14,864 nucleotides of DNA from Promethearchaeota archaeon. GTDB taxonomy: Archaea; Asgardarchaeota; Lokiarchaeia; Sigynarchaeales; SOKP01. Positions within the stretch are counted from its first letter, which is position 1. Each line of letters begins with the position of its first letter. Below, in pieces: positions 1-7,712 of this stretch. The stretch covers positions 1 to 14,864 of the forward strand of contig JAUXAJ010000105.1 of the NCBI GenBank assembly GCA_030620005.1, written 5' to 3'. Under the pieces are notes generated by a model. The model searched no databases and was not told where the DNA came from. It saw nothing but the letters and a program-made list of their open reading frames with translations. Both the position numbers and the translations under genes were made by a program.

Positions 1-11
1 ATAGAATAGTA

Positions 12-43
12 ATTAGTACTAAAATTTATTAGTACTAAAATTT
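12..43. repeat. Tandem 16-bp repeat with palindromic core
   Basis: Two exact head-to-tail copies of ATTAGTACTAAAATTT lie at 12-27 and 28-43. Each contains the perfect 10-bp palindrome TTAGTACTAA (13-22 and 29-38). The arrangement, two palindromes one and a half helical turns apart about 80-110 bp upstream of the symporter start, resembles a double operator for a dimeric regulator. It could also be an upstream gene's tail region, since the window begins here. That it is an operator is inference. Confidence 0.5.
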
Positions 44-122
44 AATAAAAAAACTAAACTAAATTCTAATCTAACATCTTTAAAAAAATAAAAAATAATT
101 AAAAAAACAGGTTATATATAAA

Positions 123-1520
123 ATGAGTCTTGAAAAAGGAACAGAAGAGAAGAATAGGTCTATGTCCACTCTCATTTCATACAGCGTAATGAATATTGGA
201 AGCGGAACGGCTTTTAGCTTTATCATGGCATATGGGCTCTATTTTTACGAGGTTGAAATTGGCTTACCCATCTTATTATATACCCTCGCGTTTGTTATAT
301 TTTCGATCTGGGATGCAGTCAACGATCCCATCGTTGGTCATATATCGGATAAACCCCACTTTTACACGAGACGGTGGGGTAGGCGTTTTCCATGGATAAT
401 TATTGGAACCATACCTATTACTTTGTTATTTTTGCTCGTATTTTCGCCACCCGATGTAGATCCTGTCGAGAACGCGATTGTCTTATTCCTTTGGCTTACA
501 TTATTTCTTTGTGCTTATGAATGGTTTTATACTGCTGCTTCGGTAAATTATTCGGCATTATATCCTCAAAAATTCCGTACCGATAGAGATCGCAGGTATG
601 TAACTGGATTTAACCTAGGTGGATGGGCGTTCATGCAATTCTTCGGGATAGTAGTCCCGCCGCTAATAATCGTGTTTGGAGATAAAACAAGTTTCTTTAC
701 GGCAGCATTACTTATCGTGCTAATTACCCTCCCATTTATAGTATTAGGAATTCCAGGTGTTCGTGAAGATAAACAAATGATCGAGGACTTTCTAAGAAGC
801 GAAGAACAAGCCAAAGAAAAGGGAAGTTTTATCCATGTAATGAAAGTCCTCTTTAAAAATCGAAATTTCCTCGCAATGCTCGTCGTTTGGATGTGTCTAA
901 ACACTTATAATTATTTAGCTATTGGATCAGTAATTTATCACACTCGATTCGTTCTACAAATAGAAGCATATTGGGGAAGCCTTGTCCTGTTAGGTTATTT
1001 AATAACAGGTCTCATTACGATTCCTATCTGGATCTGGATAATTGGGAAAATTGGGGAAATAAAAACTCTTTACATTGGTACGATAGGAATGGCGCTTTCC
1101 ATGTTCCCCATCTTGCTTTTTAATAATGTAATTGCGGCCTTTGTCGCCTCTTCAATAACGGGAGTTGTCGTTTGTGCCTTGCAATGTGCCGATGAGCCAT
1201 TATTTGCGTCAGTTATCGACCAAACAGTATTACAGGAACATCGACGCTCGGAAGGAGCGTACAATGGAGTTTTACAGCTCGTTTTACGCGCTTCGGCGCC
1301 AATCACTACTGTTATCTTCGCAGTTACCCACATTGTCACTGGTTTCGATCCGAATGCTGATGTTCAAACACCTCTAGCCCAGTGGGGAATAATAGCTGAT
1401 TTTTCTTTGATTCCCATGATTCTTGCTGTAATTGGAATTCTTGTCTTTTGGAAATTATGGGATCTCACGGAAGAAAATAGGAAAGAGCTCAGAGCCCAGT
1501 TGAAGGAACTCGAGCTTTAA
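123..1520 (+). CDS. GPH-family (MFS_2) sugar/uronide:cation symporter
   Basis: A 465-residue polytopic membrane protein with about twelve hydrophobic segments, the normal size for the glycoside-pentoside-hexuronide:cation symporter family (MelB/GusB-like, MFS_2). The diagnostic loop 2-3 signature is intact: WDAVNDPIVGHISDK at residues 63-77, then RRWGRR at 83-88. The family imports sugars, glycosides and hexuronides with H+ or Na+. The substrate cannot be read from the sequence; a sugar or sugar acid would suit the catabolic enzymes further downstream. The N-terminus is short and cytoplasmic and the C-terminus is a charged helix. ATG 123 is preceded only by a weak AGG (109-111), with a TATATA stretch directly before the start. 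Monocistronic in appearance, followed by a T13 tract. A 60-base sample (301-360) is about 47% G+C, richer than most of the window. Confidence 0.9.
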   Translation: MSLEKGTEEKNRSMSTLISYSVMNIGSGTAFSFIMAYGLYFYEVEIGLPILLYTLAFVIFSIWDAVNDPIVGHISDKPHFYTRRWGRRFPWIIIGTIPITLLFLLVFSPPDVDPVENAIVLFLWLTLFLCAYEWFYTAASVNYSALYPQKFRTDRDRRYVTGFNLGGWAFMQFFGIVVPPLIIVFGDKTSFFTAALLIVLITLPFIVLGIPGVREDKQMIEDFLRSEEQAKEKGSFIHVMKVLFKNRNFLAMLVVWMCLNTYNYLAIGSVIYHTRFVLQIEAYWGSLVLLGYLITGLITIPIWIWIIGKIGEIKTLYIGTIGMALSMFPILLFNNVIAAFVASSITGVVVCALQCADEPLFASVIDQTVLQEHRRSEGAYNGVLQLVLRASAPITTVIFAVTHIVTGFDPNADVQTPLAQWGIIADFSLIPMILAVIGILVFWKLWDLTEENRKELRAQLKELEL

Positions 1521-1541
1521 ATATTATTTCTAATTTTCAGA

Positions 1542-1554
1542 TTTTTTTTTTTTT
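1542..1554 (+). terminator. Oligo-T terminator after the symporter gene
   Basis: A run of 13 T residues begins 22 bases after the symporter stop codon. Archaeal RNA polymerase commonly terminates at such U-tracts without a hairpin, and none is evident here. Confidence 0.6.
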
Positions 1555-1612
1555 AAATTATAAAATTAACATAATCGTATTTGGTATTAAACATACAAAA
1601 ATGTGATGTAAA

Positions 1613-2992
1613 ATAGCTAAAATTATTGTCATAAACGGAAGCCCTCACGGAAAGGGTGGGACTACTTTCTTTTTTTTTCAATATGCTCAGAAACAGTTTC
1701 CTGAAGCTGAATGTAAAATTTTTCACGTTGGTGCACGCATTAAAAAAATTGAAGAAGACCAAGATTACTTCAATTCAATAATTGATGAGGTAAGAACTGC
1801 CGATGCAGTTTTCTGGATTTATCCAACTTGGATTTTCTTACTCCCCTGTCAATTCAAGCTGTTTATTGAATTAATCTGGGAAAGAGGTGCTGAATCGGCC
1901 TTCAAAGGTAAATACGCTACTTCAATCGTCACATCAATTCATTTTTGCGACGATTTACCGTTAAATTACATGCACGGCATTTCTGAAGACCTTGGGATGT
2001 TTTATTACACGGGATTTTCGGCTGATATGGAAGACATGAATAAAATAGAAGAACGCAAAAGATTGAGCTTATACGCCCAAAATTTTCTTCGAATCGTGGA
2101 AAACAAAATTCCCTTACCTCGAGTTACAGCGCCAATCGTTTATCAGCCGTGTTCTTACGAGTCAGGAAACATTGAGGACGTAAAAAAGACAAACGACTAT
2201 AAAATGCTTCTGATTACTGACGCTGAAAAGGAAGATAAAAATCTAATCAATATGATTGAATCCTTTACTCGACTCGTCCCAAATCCGGTTGAAATAGTTA
2301 ATTTGAACGACATAAACATCGTTCAAGGATGCTTGGGATGTGGAAACTGTCAATTTAACGTGGGACAATGTGTTTCTGCTAAACGAGACGATTACGAAGA
2401 AATGTATAGGCAAAAAATCATTGACAAGGATGTGTTAATTCTCGCTCCGAAAATCAGAGACCGCTATTTCTCTGCAAAATGGAAAAGAATGGAAGATAGG
2501 CGGTTCGTCGACAATCATCGCCCCCTTTGGACGGGAAAGCAAGTTGTATATCTAATTTCGGGTCCTTTAAGAGCACTCCCAAACTTGCGCCAACTTTTAC
2601 ATATAAGAAAACAGGTTAATGAAGCCGAAATTGCTGGAATTGTCACCGATGAGTACGAAACTCCAGGAGAAATCACGGAGTTAATTAAAGCGAGCATAAA
2701 GCAGCTTTTCTGGTCTTTAGAAAAAAAGTTCATTTTCCCCAACACATATGTTGGAATTGGAGCTTTGAAAATATTTCGGGACTTCATCTGGAATTACCAA
2801 TTTGTTTTCCCAGGTGATCACGCGCATTACAAGGAACACGGTTTTTACGATTTTCCTAAAAAAAGTCGGCTTAAATTCTGGTTTATAGGCCGAATCATGA
2901 AAAAGGAAAAATCTCGGAATAAGTGGGGAAAAAAATTCGCTAAAAAAGCCGAGGCGCAGCGAAAGGCAATCATGGAAGAAAAGTTGATCTAA
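1613..2992 (+). CDS. Tandem flavodoxin-fold FMN/Fe-S protein, start codon anomalous
   Basis: The coding frame clearly begins near 1610, not at the first in-frame ATG (1970). Translating upstream of 1970 gives a typical NADPH-dependent FMN reductase/flavodoxin-2 N-terminus, AKIIVINGSPHGKGGTT, where NGSPHGKGG is the FMN-phosphate loop, followed by an uninterrupted domain. No ATG, GTG or TTG exists in frame between the TGA at 1604 and 1970. Either ATA 1613 (reading M-A-K-I-I-V) is used, or one T has been inserted after ATG 1606. From 1613 the protein has 459 residues. Domain 1 (about 1-170) is flavodoxin-like. Domain 2 (from about 198) starts a second alpha/beta unit with C240-X2-C243-X2-C246-X6-C253, like the cluster motif of iron-sulfur flavoproteins. 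The C-terminus is strongly basic. Probable role: cytosolic electron transfer or quinone/flavin reduction; partner unknown. It could be a decaying gene if the start really is lost, but the rest of the frame is open. Confidence 0.75.
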   Translation: MAKIIVINGSPHGKGGTTFFFFQYAQKQFPEAECKIFHVGARIKKIEEDQDYFNSIIDEVRTADAVFWIYPTWIFLLPCQFKLFIELIWERGAESAFKGKYATSIVTSIHFCDDLPLNYMHGISEDLGMFYYTGFSADMEDMNKIEERKRLSLYAQNFLRIVENKIPLPRVTAPIVYQPCSYESGNIEDVKKTNDYKMLLITDAEKEDKNLINMIESFTRLVPNPVEIVNLNDINIVQGCLGCGNCQFNVGQCVSAKRDDYEEMYRQKIIDKDVLILAPKIRDRYFSAKWKRMEDRRFVDNHRPLWTGKQVVYLISGPLRALPNLRQLLHIRKQVNEAEIAGIVTDEYETPGEITELIKASIKQLFWSLEKKFIFPNTYVGIGALKIFRDFIWNYQFVFPGDHAHYKEHGFYDFPKKSRLKFWFIGRIMKKEKSRNKWGKKFAKKAEAQRKAIMEEKLI

Positions 2993-3184
2993 GCCCTTAA
3001 AAACAACACCACACCTTCAATTCGGAAATAAGCTCCTTAAAAAAGAACGCGTGCTTGTAAGGCTAGATACGCAATTATTGGGGAAAATAGAATGGTTTAT
3101 AGAAGAATAAGTTATTATTTAATTATACAAAAAAAAGAACATTTAGTCAAATTTTATGAAGGAGCGTAATTTATTGCAATCGTA

Positions 3185-3194
3185 ATAATATAAA
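3185..3194 (+). promoter_or_regulatory. TATA box for a near-leaderless acyl-CoA synthetase mRNA
   Basis: TAATATAAAA is centred about 23-26 bp before ATG 3213, the spacing expected between an archaeal TATA box and the transcription start. There is no Shine-Dalgarno sequence next to the ATG (the nearest GGAG is about 49 bases away), so a leaderless transcript is likely. The surroundings are very AT-rich, so the match alone is weak. Confidence 0.4.
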
Positions 3195-3212
3195 ATATCT
3201 TATAGTACAATT

Positions 3213-4826
3213 ATGAATGAAAAGAAAATGGATTTACCAAAATTAGAATTTTTCTGGCAATATGTCGAACATTGGGCTGCTATTGACCCAGATTTTCCAA
3301 CAATCAAATATAAAGACAAAATTACCACGGCTGGAGAACTTTACGATGAAGTCAAGCAGGTAGCAAAGGCTTTTCTAAGTCTTGGTGTGAAAAAGGGGGA
3401 TAGAATTGTCACGGTGCTCCCCAGTAGCCTTGAATTCATATTAACATTTTTAGCATCCAATATGATAGGTGGTATCGTTACTCCCATGGACATACGGTAT
3501 AGACCTGCTGATTACGAACGCTTTTTGTCCCACGTTGAGCCAAAAATAGTTGTCTTGATAGGAAAAGCTAGAGGATACGATGTCGCTCAAGCAGTACAAG
3601 ATGTATGCGTAAAAGCGTGCCCCGACGCAAAAATTATTGTAGTTGGAGGAGGTGCATTAGGGGAGTCTTTTGATGAAATGTTGGCCAAAAAATACGAGTT
3701 AGATGACGAATTAGAAAAAGCAAAAACATCATTGAGCCAAGATGATGGCACATTGATTGTTTTTACTGGCGGAACGACAGGAATGCCAAAAGCGGCGCTA
3801 TTATCCCAGAGAAATTTATTATACTCAATCTATTACGAAACGCAGGCGTTAGTAAAGAACATTGAATCTCTTGGAATTTCTCAAAGAACAAAAATAATAT
3901 CAAATTTACCAACGAGCCATGTAGGAGGCGTAGAAGAGACTATCGGGTGCGCGCTTTGTGCGGGGATGCAACTAATAGTCCAAGAAGCATGGTCTCCTTA
4001 CCCACTTTTGGAAGCGATTCAAGAGGAAAAAATTCATTTTACAGGCGGAGTTCCCACAATGATGGCAATCCTTCTAAGCTTACCAGATCTTGATAAATAT
4101 GACCTCTCCTCCATAAAACTTGTAATGGTTAGCGGAGAGAAATTAAGTTTGGAACTCCTCCAAGGAATTAAAGAAAAGTTCACTGAAAATATCATCAATG
4201 GATATGGTAGCACGGAATCAGGTACAGAAACTACCTTTTCATCCATAGGAGATCCGCTTGAAAAACTAGCAGCGGGTTATGCGGGTCATCCTCTCCCAGA
4301 ACAAGAAATTAAAATTGTTGATGACGATGGAAATGAGTTGCCTCCGGGAAAAGAAGGAGAAATCTTAGTAAAGGGCCCAATGACCATAACAGGTTATTTT
4401 AAAATGCCTGAAGAAGACAAAGTCGGGTTTACTCCGGATGGATGGTGTAAAATGGGTGACTTAGGCCATCTTGACGAAGATGGTGGGCTGTGGATTAAAG
4501 GTCGTAAAAAATTTATTATTAGAGTGGGCGGTTACACGGTTCTACCCACAGAAATCGAAGAGGTCGTGCTTAAAGATCCAAATGTTGCCATGGCTGCTGC
4601 AATAGGGATACCACATAAGATTTACGGGGAAATAATTTGGCTTTATGTGATTCCAGAGGCTGGTAAAAAGCCAGATGAAAATGCACTTATTGAATTATGC
4701 AAAGAGCAACTTGCAGATTTTAAAGTTCCTAAAAGGATATTCTTCAAGGATTCACTTCCACTTACTCGTCTTGAAAAAATAGATCGAGTAACTCTGCGAA
4801 AACAAGTATTATCAGAAATGAAATAA
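3213..4826 (+). CDS. ANL-superfamily acyl-CoA synthetase (AMP-forming)
   Basis: A 537-residue adenylate-forming enzyme, full length for the family. It would activate a carboxylic acid with ATP to an acyl-AMP and then to acyl-CoA in the cytosol. Visible core motifs: ATP/phosphate loop TGGTTGMPK (185-193), NGYGSTE (329-335), adenine/ribose-binding GDL (415-417), hinge GRKKFIIRVGGYTVLPTEIE (430-449), and the C-terminal catalytic lysine K522 within LEKIDR. The hinge motif normally reads GRxKD; here Phe replaces the Asp, a modest departure. The acid substrate cannot be assigned; overall shape suggests medium/long-chain fatty or aromatic acids rather than acetate. ATG 3213 is the only sensible start and fits the upstream TATA box. 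It stands alone between the flavoprotein and a convergent peptidase gene. Confidence 0.88.
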   Translation: MNEKKMDLPKLEFFWQYVEHWAAIDPDFPTIKYKDKITTAGELYDEVKQVAKAFLSLGVKKGDRIVTVLPSSLEFILTFLASNMIGGIVTPMDIRYRPADYERFLSHVEPKIVVLIGKARGYDVAQAVQDVCVKACPDAKIIVVGGGALGESFDEMLAKKYELDDELEKAKTSLSQDDGTLIVFTGGTTGMPKAALLSQRNLLYSIYYETQALVKNIESLGISQRTKIISNLPTSHVGGVEETIGCALCAGMQLIVQEAWSPYPLLEAIQEEKIHFTGGVPTMMAILLSLPDLDKYDLSSIKLVMVSGEKLSLELLQGIKEKFTENIINGYGSTESGTETTFSSIGDPLEKLAAGYAGHPLPEQEIKIVDDDGNELPPGKEGEILVKGPMTITGYFKMPEEDKVGFTPDGWCKMGDLGHLDEDGGLWIKGRKKFIIRVGGYTVLPTEIEEVVLKDPNVAMAAAIGIPHKIYGEIIWLYVIPEAGKKPDENALIELCKEQLADFKVPKRIFFKDSLPLTRLEKIDRVTLRKQVLSEMK

Positions 4827-4858
4827 GCAATAATTCATATACCAAATTTCATGCATAA

Positions 4859-4866
4859 TTTTTTTT
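4859..4866 (+). terminator. Oligo-T terminator after the acyl-CoA synthetase gene
   Basis: T8 tract 32 bases after the stop codon, on the coding strand. No stable hairpin precedes it, as is usual in archaea. Confidence 0.5.
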
Positions 4867-5021
4867 AAAATTAAATATTTCATTTTCCACGAGAACAATG
4901 GCTATCTCTTTCAGCAGCGATATATAAAGAATCTGCTGTAAGAACGATGGAATGTGGAGCAGTTTCAAAAGGTAGGGAATTTAGTAGTTCCATTAAATAG
5001 TTTTTAAGGTTATACATTTGA

Positions 5022-5043
5022 TTTTCTTAAGAAAAAAAAAAAA
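5022..5043 (-). terminator. Terminator of the S9 peptidase gene (U12 tract plus palindrome)
   Basis: Read on the minus strand, the peptidase stop codon is followed one base later by twelve consecutive T residues (plus-strand A12, 5032-5043). These overlap the perfect 14-bp palindrome TTTTCTTAAGAAAA (5022-5035). The gene converges with the acyl-CoA synthetase gene, so the 218-bp gap holds terminators for both strands. Confidence 0.6.
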
Positions 5044-5044
5044 T

Positions 5045-7357
5045 TTAGAACATGAACATTTTCATGACAAATTCCATCGGAGGTCCTTTTATCTTATATT
5101 CCTTTGGAGGAGTAAGATGTAAGAGGTGTTGAACAAAATAATCCATTCGCTTTCGAATGAAATATCCATCCATGGCAAATAAATGATTGCGATTTGGGAG
5201 CACTATCATGTCAAAATCCTTATTAGCTTTTATGAGGGCATCAATTAATTGATATGTCAGGGCAGGATGCACGTTGTCATCTAAATCGCCACACGCTAGT
5301 AATAATTTTCCCTTTAAATTCTTTGCCAATTTTGCATTGATTTGATTGTCATAATTATTACCTTTTAGCATTCCTTGATATTTATTTCCCCAATCAGCTA
5401 CATATCCTCGCTGATCATGATTTCCCGCAGAAGATACGGCTACATTATAAAAGTCTGGAAATGCTAAAATTGCTCTTGTAGAAGCAAAACCACCTCCAGA
5501 ATGACCAAATATCCCAACACTATCTAAATCCATGTAAGGATAGTCCTTTTTTAATTGTTTAAATGCGGCTACATGATCTTCTAAGCCTCCTCCATCTCCC
5601 AAGTTTCCGTAAGAAAAATCATGAAATTTTTTAGATCTCAAGGGAGTTCCTATTCCATCAACGGTTACTACTATAAATCCTAATTCTGCCATTGCTTGCG
5701 GACCCCAGAAATTATTTAAGCTTCGATCGATTTTCTGTGGAAATTGTTTGGGTGTTTTGATCACTTGAGGTCCTGGATAGATAGCATCAATGACGGGATA
5801 TTTTTTACTTGAATTAAATGAGCTTGGATAAAACATGACCCCGTAAATGTCAGTAGTCCCATCTCGAGCTTTTAACTTGAATTGCGTGGGGAGATTCCAC
5901 CCTAACTCACGAAGTAAACTTAAATCAGCAATTTCAAGATTTAATATTAATTGTCCATCTACACTTCGTACAACCGAAGTTGGAGCAGTATTCACACTTG
6001 AAAAATTGTCAACAAAGTAGTTTCCCGTTGGTGAAAATTCAACGTCGTGATCGGCATCTTCTGGAGTTAACAACTCTATCCTTGTTCCGTCAAGACTGGC
6101 GCGATATAAGTGCCTGAAGTAAGGATCTCGGTTTTTTTCCTTTCCACCAGCTAAAAAATAAATCCAACGATCTTTTTCATCTACATGCATGATATCTCGC
6201 ACTAACCATTCTCCTGAAGTAATTTGATTTTTTAAGTCCCCTGTATTTCCATCGTATAGATATAAATGGCCCCATCCATCTCTTTGAGAAAACCATATTA
6301 CTTCTTTAGAAGTCTCTAATACTTTAACATTTGGGGGAGATCCAATCAAATGATTCAGATCAATTTGAGTTCCAATTTTTTCTTCAATGATTACCCGCGT
6401 ATCTCCCGTTTCTGCATTGACTTCTATAAATCTTCCAGTTTTAAAATTTCGTTCAATATATATATAATAAATGTATTTACTATCTTTACTCCACCAAACG
6501 TACTTAAAAAAAATGGGTGGAACATATGAGATATCTTGAGGCTTGTATTTTGCTACAACCTTAGATTTTTTCTCAATATCTAGTACGACTAATTCTGATT
6601 GAGTAATTACTTCATCCTCAGGTAAAGGATAACGATAGGAATGCAAAATAGGTCGCGAGCTCTTACCCAATCCAACGGATTGAATGAGATGCATTTGTTT
6701 TACTTTTCTTTGATCCATTTTATGAACGACCAATTTTTTCGAATCGGGAGACCATAACGCTATGGGGGGAAGTTTTAATCCCATTCTCCGAATTGTTATT
6801 TCAAAAGTACTGGACTCAGGTAAAGTACCATATTCATTCCATTTCTCACCATCATCTGTGAGTTGAAATTCTTCACCTGTTGACAATGACCTAATAAAAA
6901 TGTTATGATTCTTTACAAGGGCGGTCCAATTATTATCTGGTGATTTGAGTTCACCTTGCGGATCGAATTCTTTCTTTGTTTTATCCTTGCACTTATAGGT
7001 TTCTAAATCAAAGATATACCTACTTTTTTTAATATCAAATTGAATGTCATTTTCTTCTTCGATGAATTTAATCTCATCAAATGGAAAGTTTTTGTGATCA
7101 CGAGTCCTACTCGATGTTTCGGATAAGCTTTTGGCAAGTTTCACGTGATCAAATGCGTCTTCTTTTATTTTCTTTTCGGGATCCACCAGAAAAAATCTTT
7201 TCTCTTGTTGAGTCTTGCTTACGTACCAAAATTTATCGGTTTTTTCAATCCAATTAGGTTGAATATGAGTATTAAAAGTAAGTTTATACGCATTCCACGG
7301 AAGAAATTCTTCAGCTCGCTCATATACTTCTTCGGGCATTATTTCCTTTGAATTCAT
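5045..7357 (-). CDS. Prolyl oligopeptidase-family (S9) dipeptidyl peptidase, DPP-IV-like
   Basis: A 770-residue protein with the two-part DPP-IV layout: an N-terminal beta-propeller (about 100-500, with repeated WSPDSKKL- and FSPTGNY-type blades) and a C-terminal alpha/beta hydrolase. The catalytic triad is readable: Ser620 in GHSGGG, Asp693 in GDLDDNVHP and His725 in NRNH. It should remove dipeptides or cleave short peptides, often after Pro or Ala. The nucleophile elbow is GHSGGG rather than the GWSYGG of classical DPP-IV, so exact specificity is uncertain. There is no signal peptide or N-terminal membrane anchor, so it is probably cytosolic, unlike most bacterial and animal DPP-IVs. ATG 7357 is supported by GGTGA seven bases upstream (minus strand of 7365-7369). 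Nothing nearby links it functionally to the sugar-acid genes. Confidence 0.9.
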   Translation of the reverse strand: MNSKEIMPEEVYERAEEFLPWNAYKLTFNTHIQPNWIEKTDKFWYVSKTQQEKRFFLVDPEKKIKEDAFDHVKLAKSLSETSSRTRDHKNFPFDEIKFIEEENDIQFDIKKSRYIFDLETYKCKDKTKKEFDPQGELKSPDNNWTALVKNHNIFIRSLSTGEEFQLTDDGEKWNEYGTLPESSTFEITIRRMGLKLPPIALWSPDSKKLVVHKMDQRKVKQMHLIQSVGLGKSSRPILHSYRYPLPEDEVITQSELVVLDIEKKSKVVAKYKPQDISYVPPIFFKYVWWSKDSKYIYYIYIERNFKTGRFIEVNAETGDTRVIIEEKIGTQIDLNHLIGSPPNVKVLETSKEVIWFSQRDGWGHLYLYDGNTGDLKNQITSGEWLVRDIMHVDEKDRWIYFLAGGKEKNRDPYFRHLYRASLDGTRIELLTPEDADHDVEFSPTGNYFVDNFSSVNTAPTSVVRSVDGQLILNLEIADLSLLRELGWNLPTQFKLKARDGTTDIYGVMFYPSSFNSSKKYPVIDAIYPGPQVIKTPKQFPQKIDRSLNNFWGPQAMAELGFIVVTVDGIGTPLRSKKFHDFSYGNLGDGGGLEDHVAAFKQLKKDYPYMDLDSVGIFGHSGGGFASTRAILAFPDFYNVAVSSAGNHDQRGYVADWGNKYQGMLKGNNYDNQINAKLAKNLKGKLLLACGDLDDNVHPALTYQLIDALIKANKDFDMIVLPNRNHLFAMDGYFIRKRMDYFVQHLLHLTPPKEYKIKGPPMEFVMKMFMF

Positions 7358-7712
7358 GTTGGTTTCACCATTATAATCAAATTATAAATTAATTTTCATT
7401 TCTCATTTTATTTAAAAATTTATATTGACTATTACTTAAAAAACTTTTATATTCATTCCATTTCGGAAAAATATATGAGTCGTTCAACTATTAAGAAAAT
7501 AATTCCAATTGCCATTATCAATATAAAGAGACCCAAATTCTCATGTCGGAGAAAAATTCAAATTAAAATGAAGAAAAAGGAAAATTGATCACTCAAAATG
7601 GATTCATTTATCAGATAATTCAATGGAAGTACCGTTGCAAAAAATCTGGAATTTAAATGTAAATTTCTTTTGTATGACATAAATGTTTCTCATCAAGTAG
7701 AGTTAAATATTC
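7358..7712. other. Intergenic region of 355 bp, no confident gene
   Basis: This region carries the upstream region of the S9 peptidase gene (very AT-rich, several TATA-like blocks such as the minus-strand AATTTATAAT at 7381-7390) and the downstream region of the aldolase-Fae gene. It holds no strong terminator for the latter, only a minus-strand T6 (7637-7642). The one notable item is a short hydrophobic open frame on the minus strand (7453-7536), listed separately at low confidence. Confidence 0.6.
7453..7536 (-). CDS. Possible 27-residue single-helix membrane peptide (doubtful)
   Basis: From TTG 7536 the minus strand encodes 27 residues dominated by one hydrophobic stretch (GLFILIMAIGIIFLIVERLI) ending in an acidic tail. 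Composition is what a single-span membrane microprotein would show. Against it: a TTG start, only a weak GAGA upstream, no homology judged, and AT-rich DNA readily gives Phe/Ile/Leu strings by chance. It could also be a gene fragment. Confidence 0.15.
   Translation of the reverse strand: MGLFILIMAIGIIFLIVERLIYFSEME

Noticed and set aside
1670..1678. T9 homopolymer in the flavoprotein gene as a frameshift site
   Set aside because: The frame before (NGSPHGKGGTT) and after (QYAQKQFPEAE) the run is the same and both look authentic, so no shift is needed there; only the start codon is anomalous.
1970..2992. Flavoprotein starting at ATG 1970
   Set aside because: It would lack the FMN-binding NGSPHG loop and most of the first domain, both encoded in frame immediately upstream without a stop.
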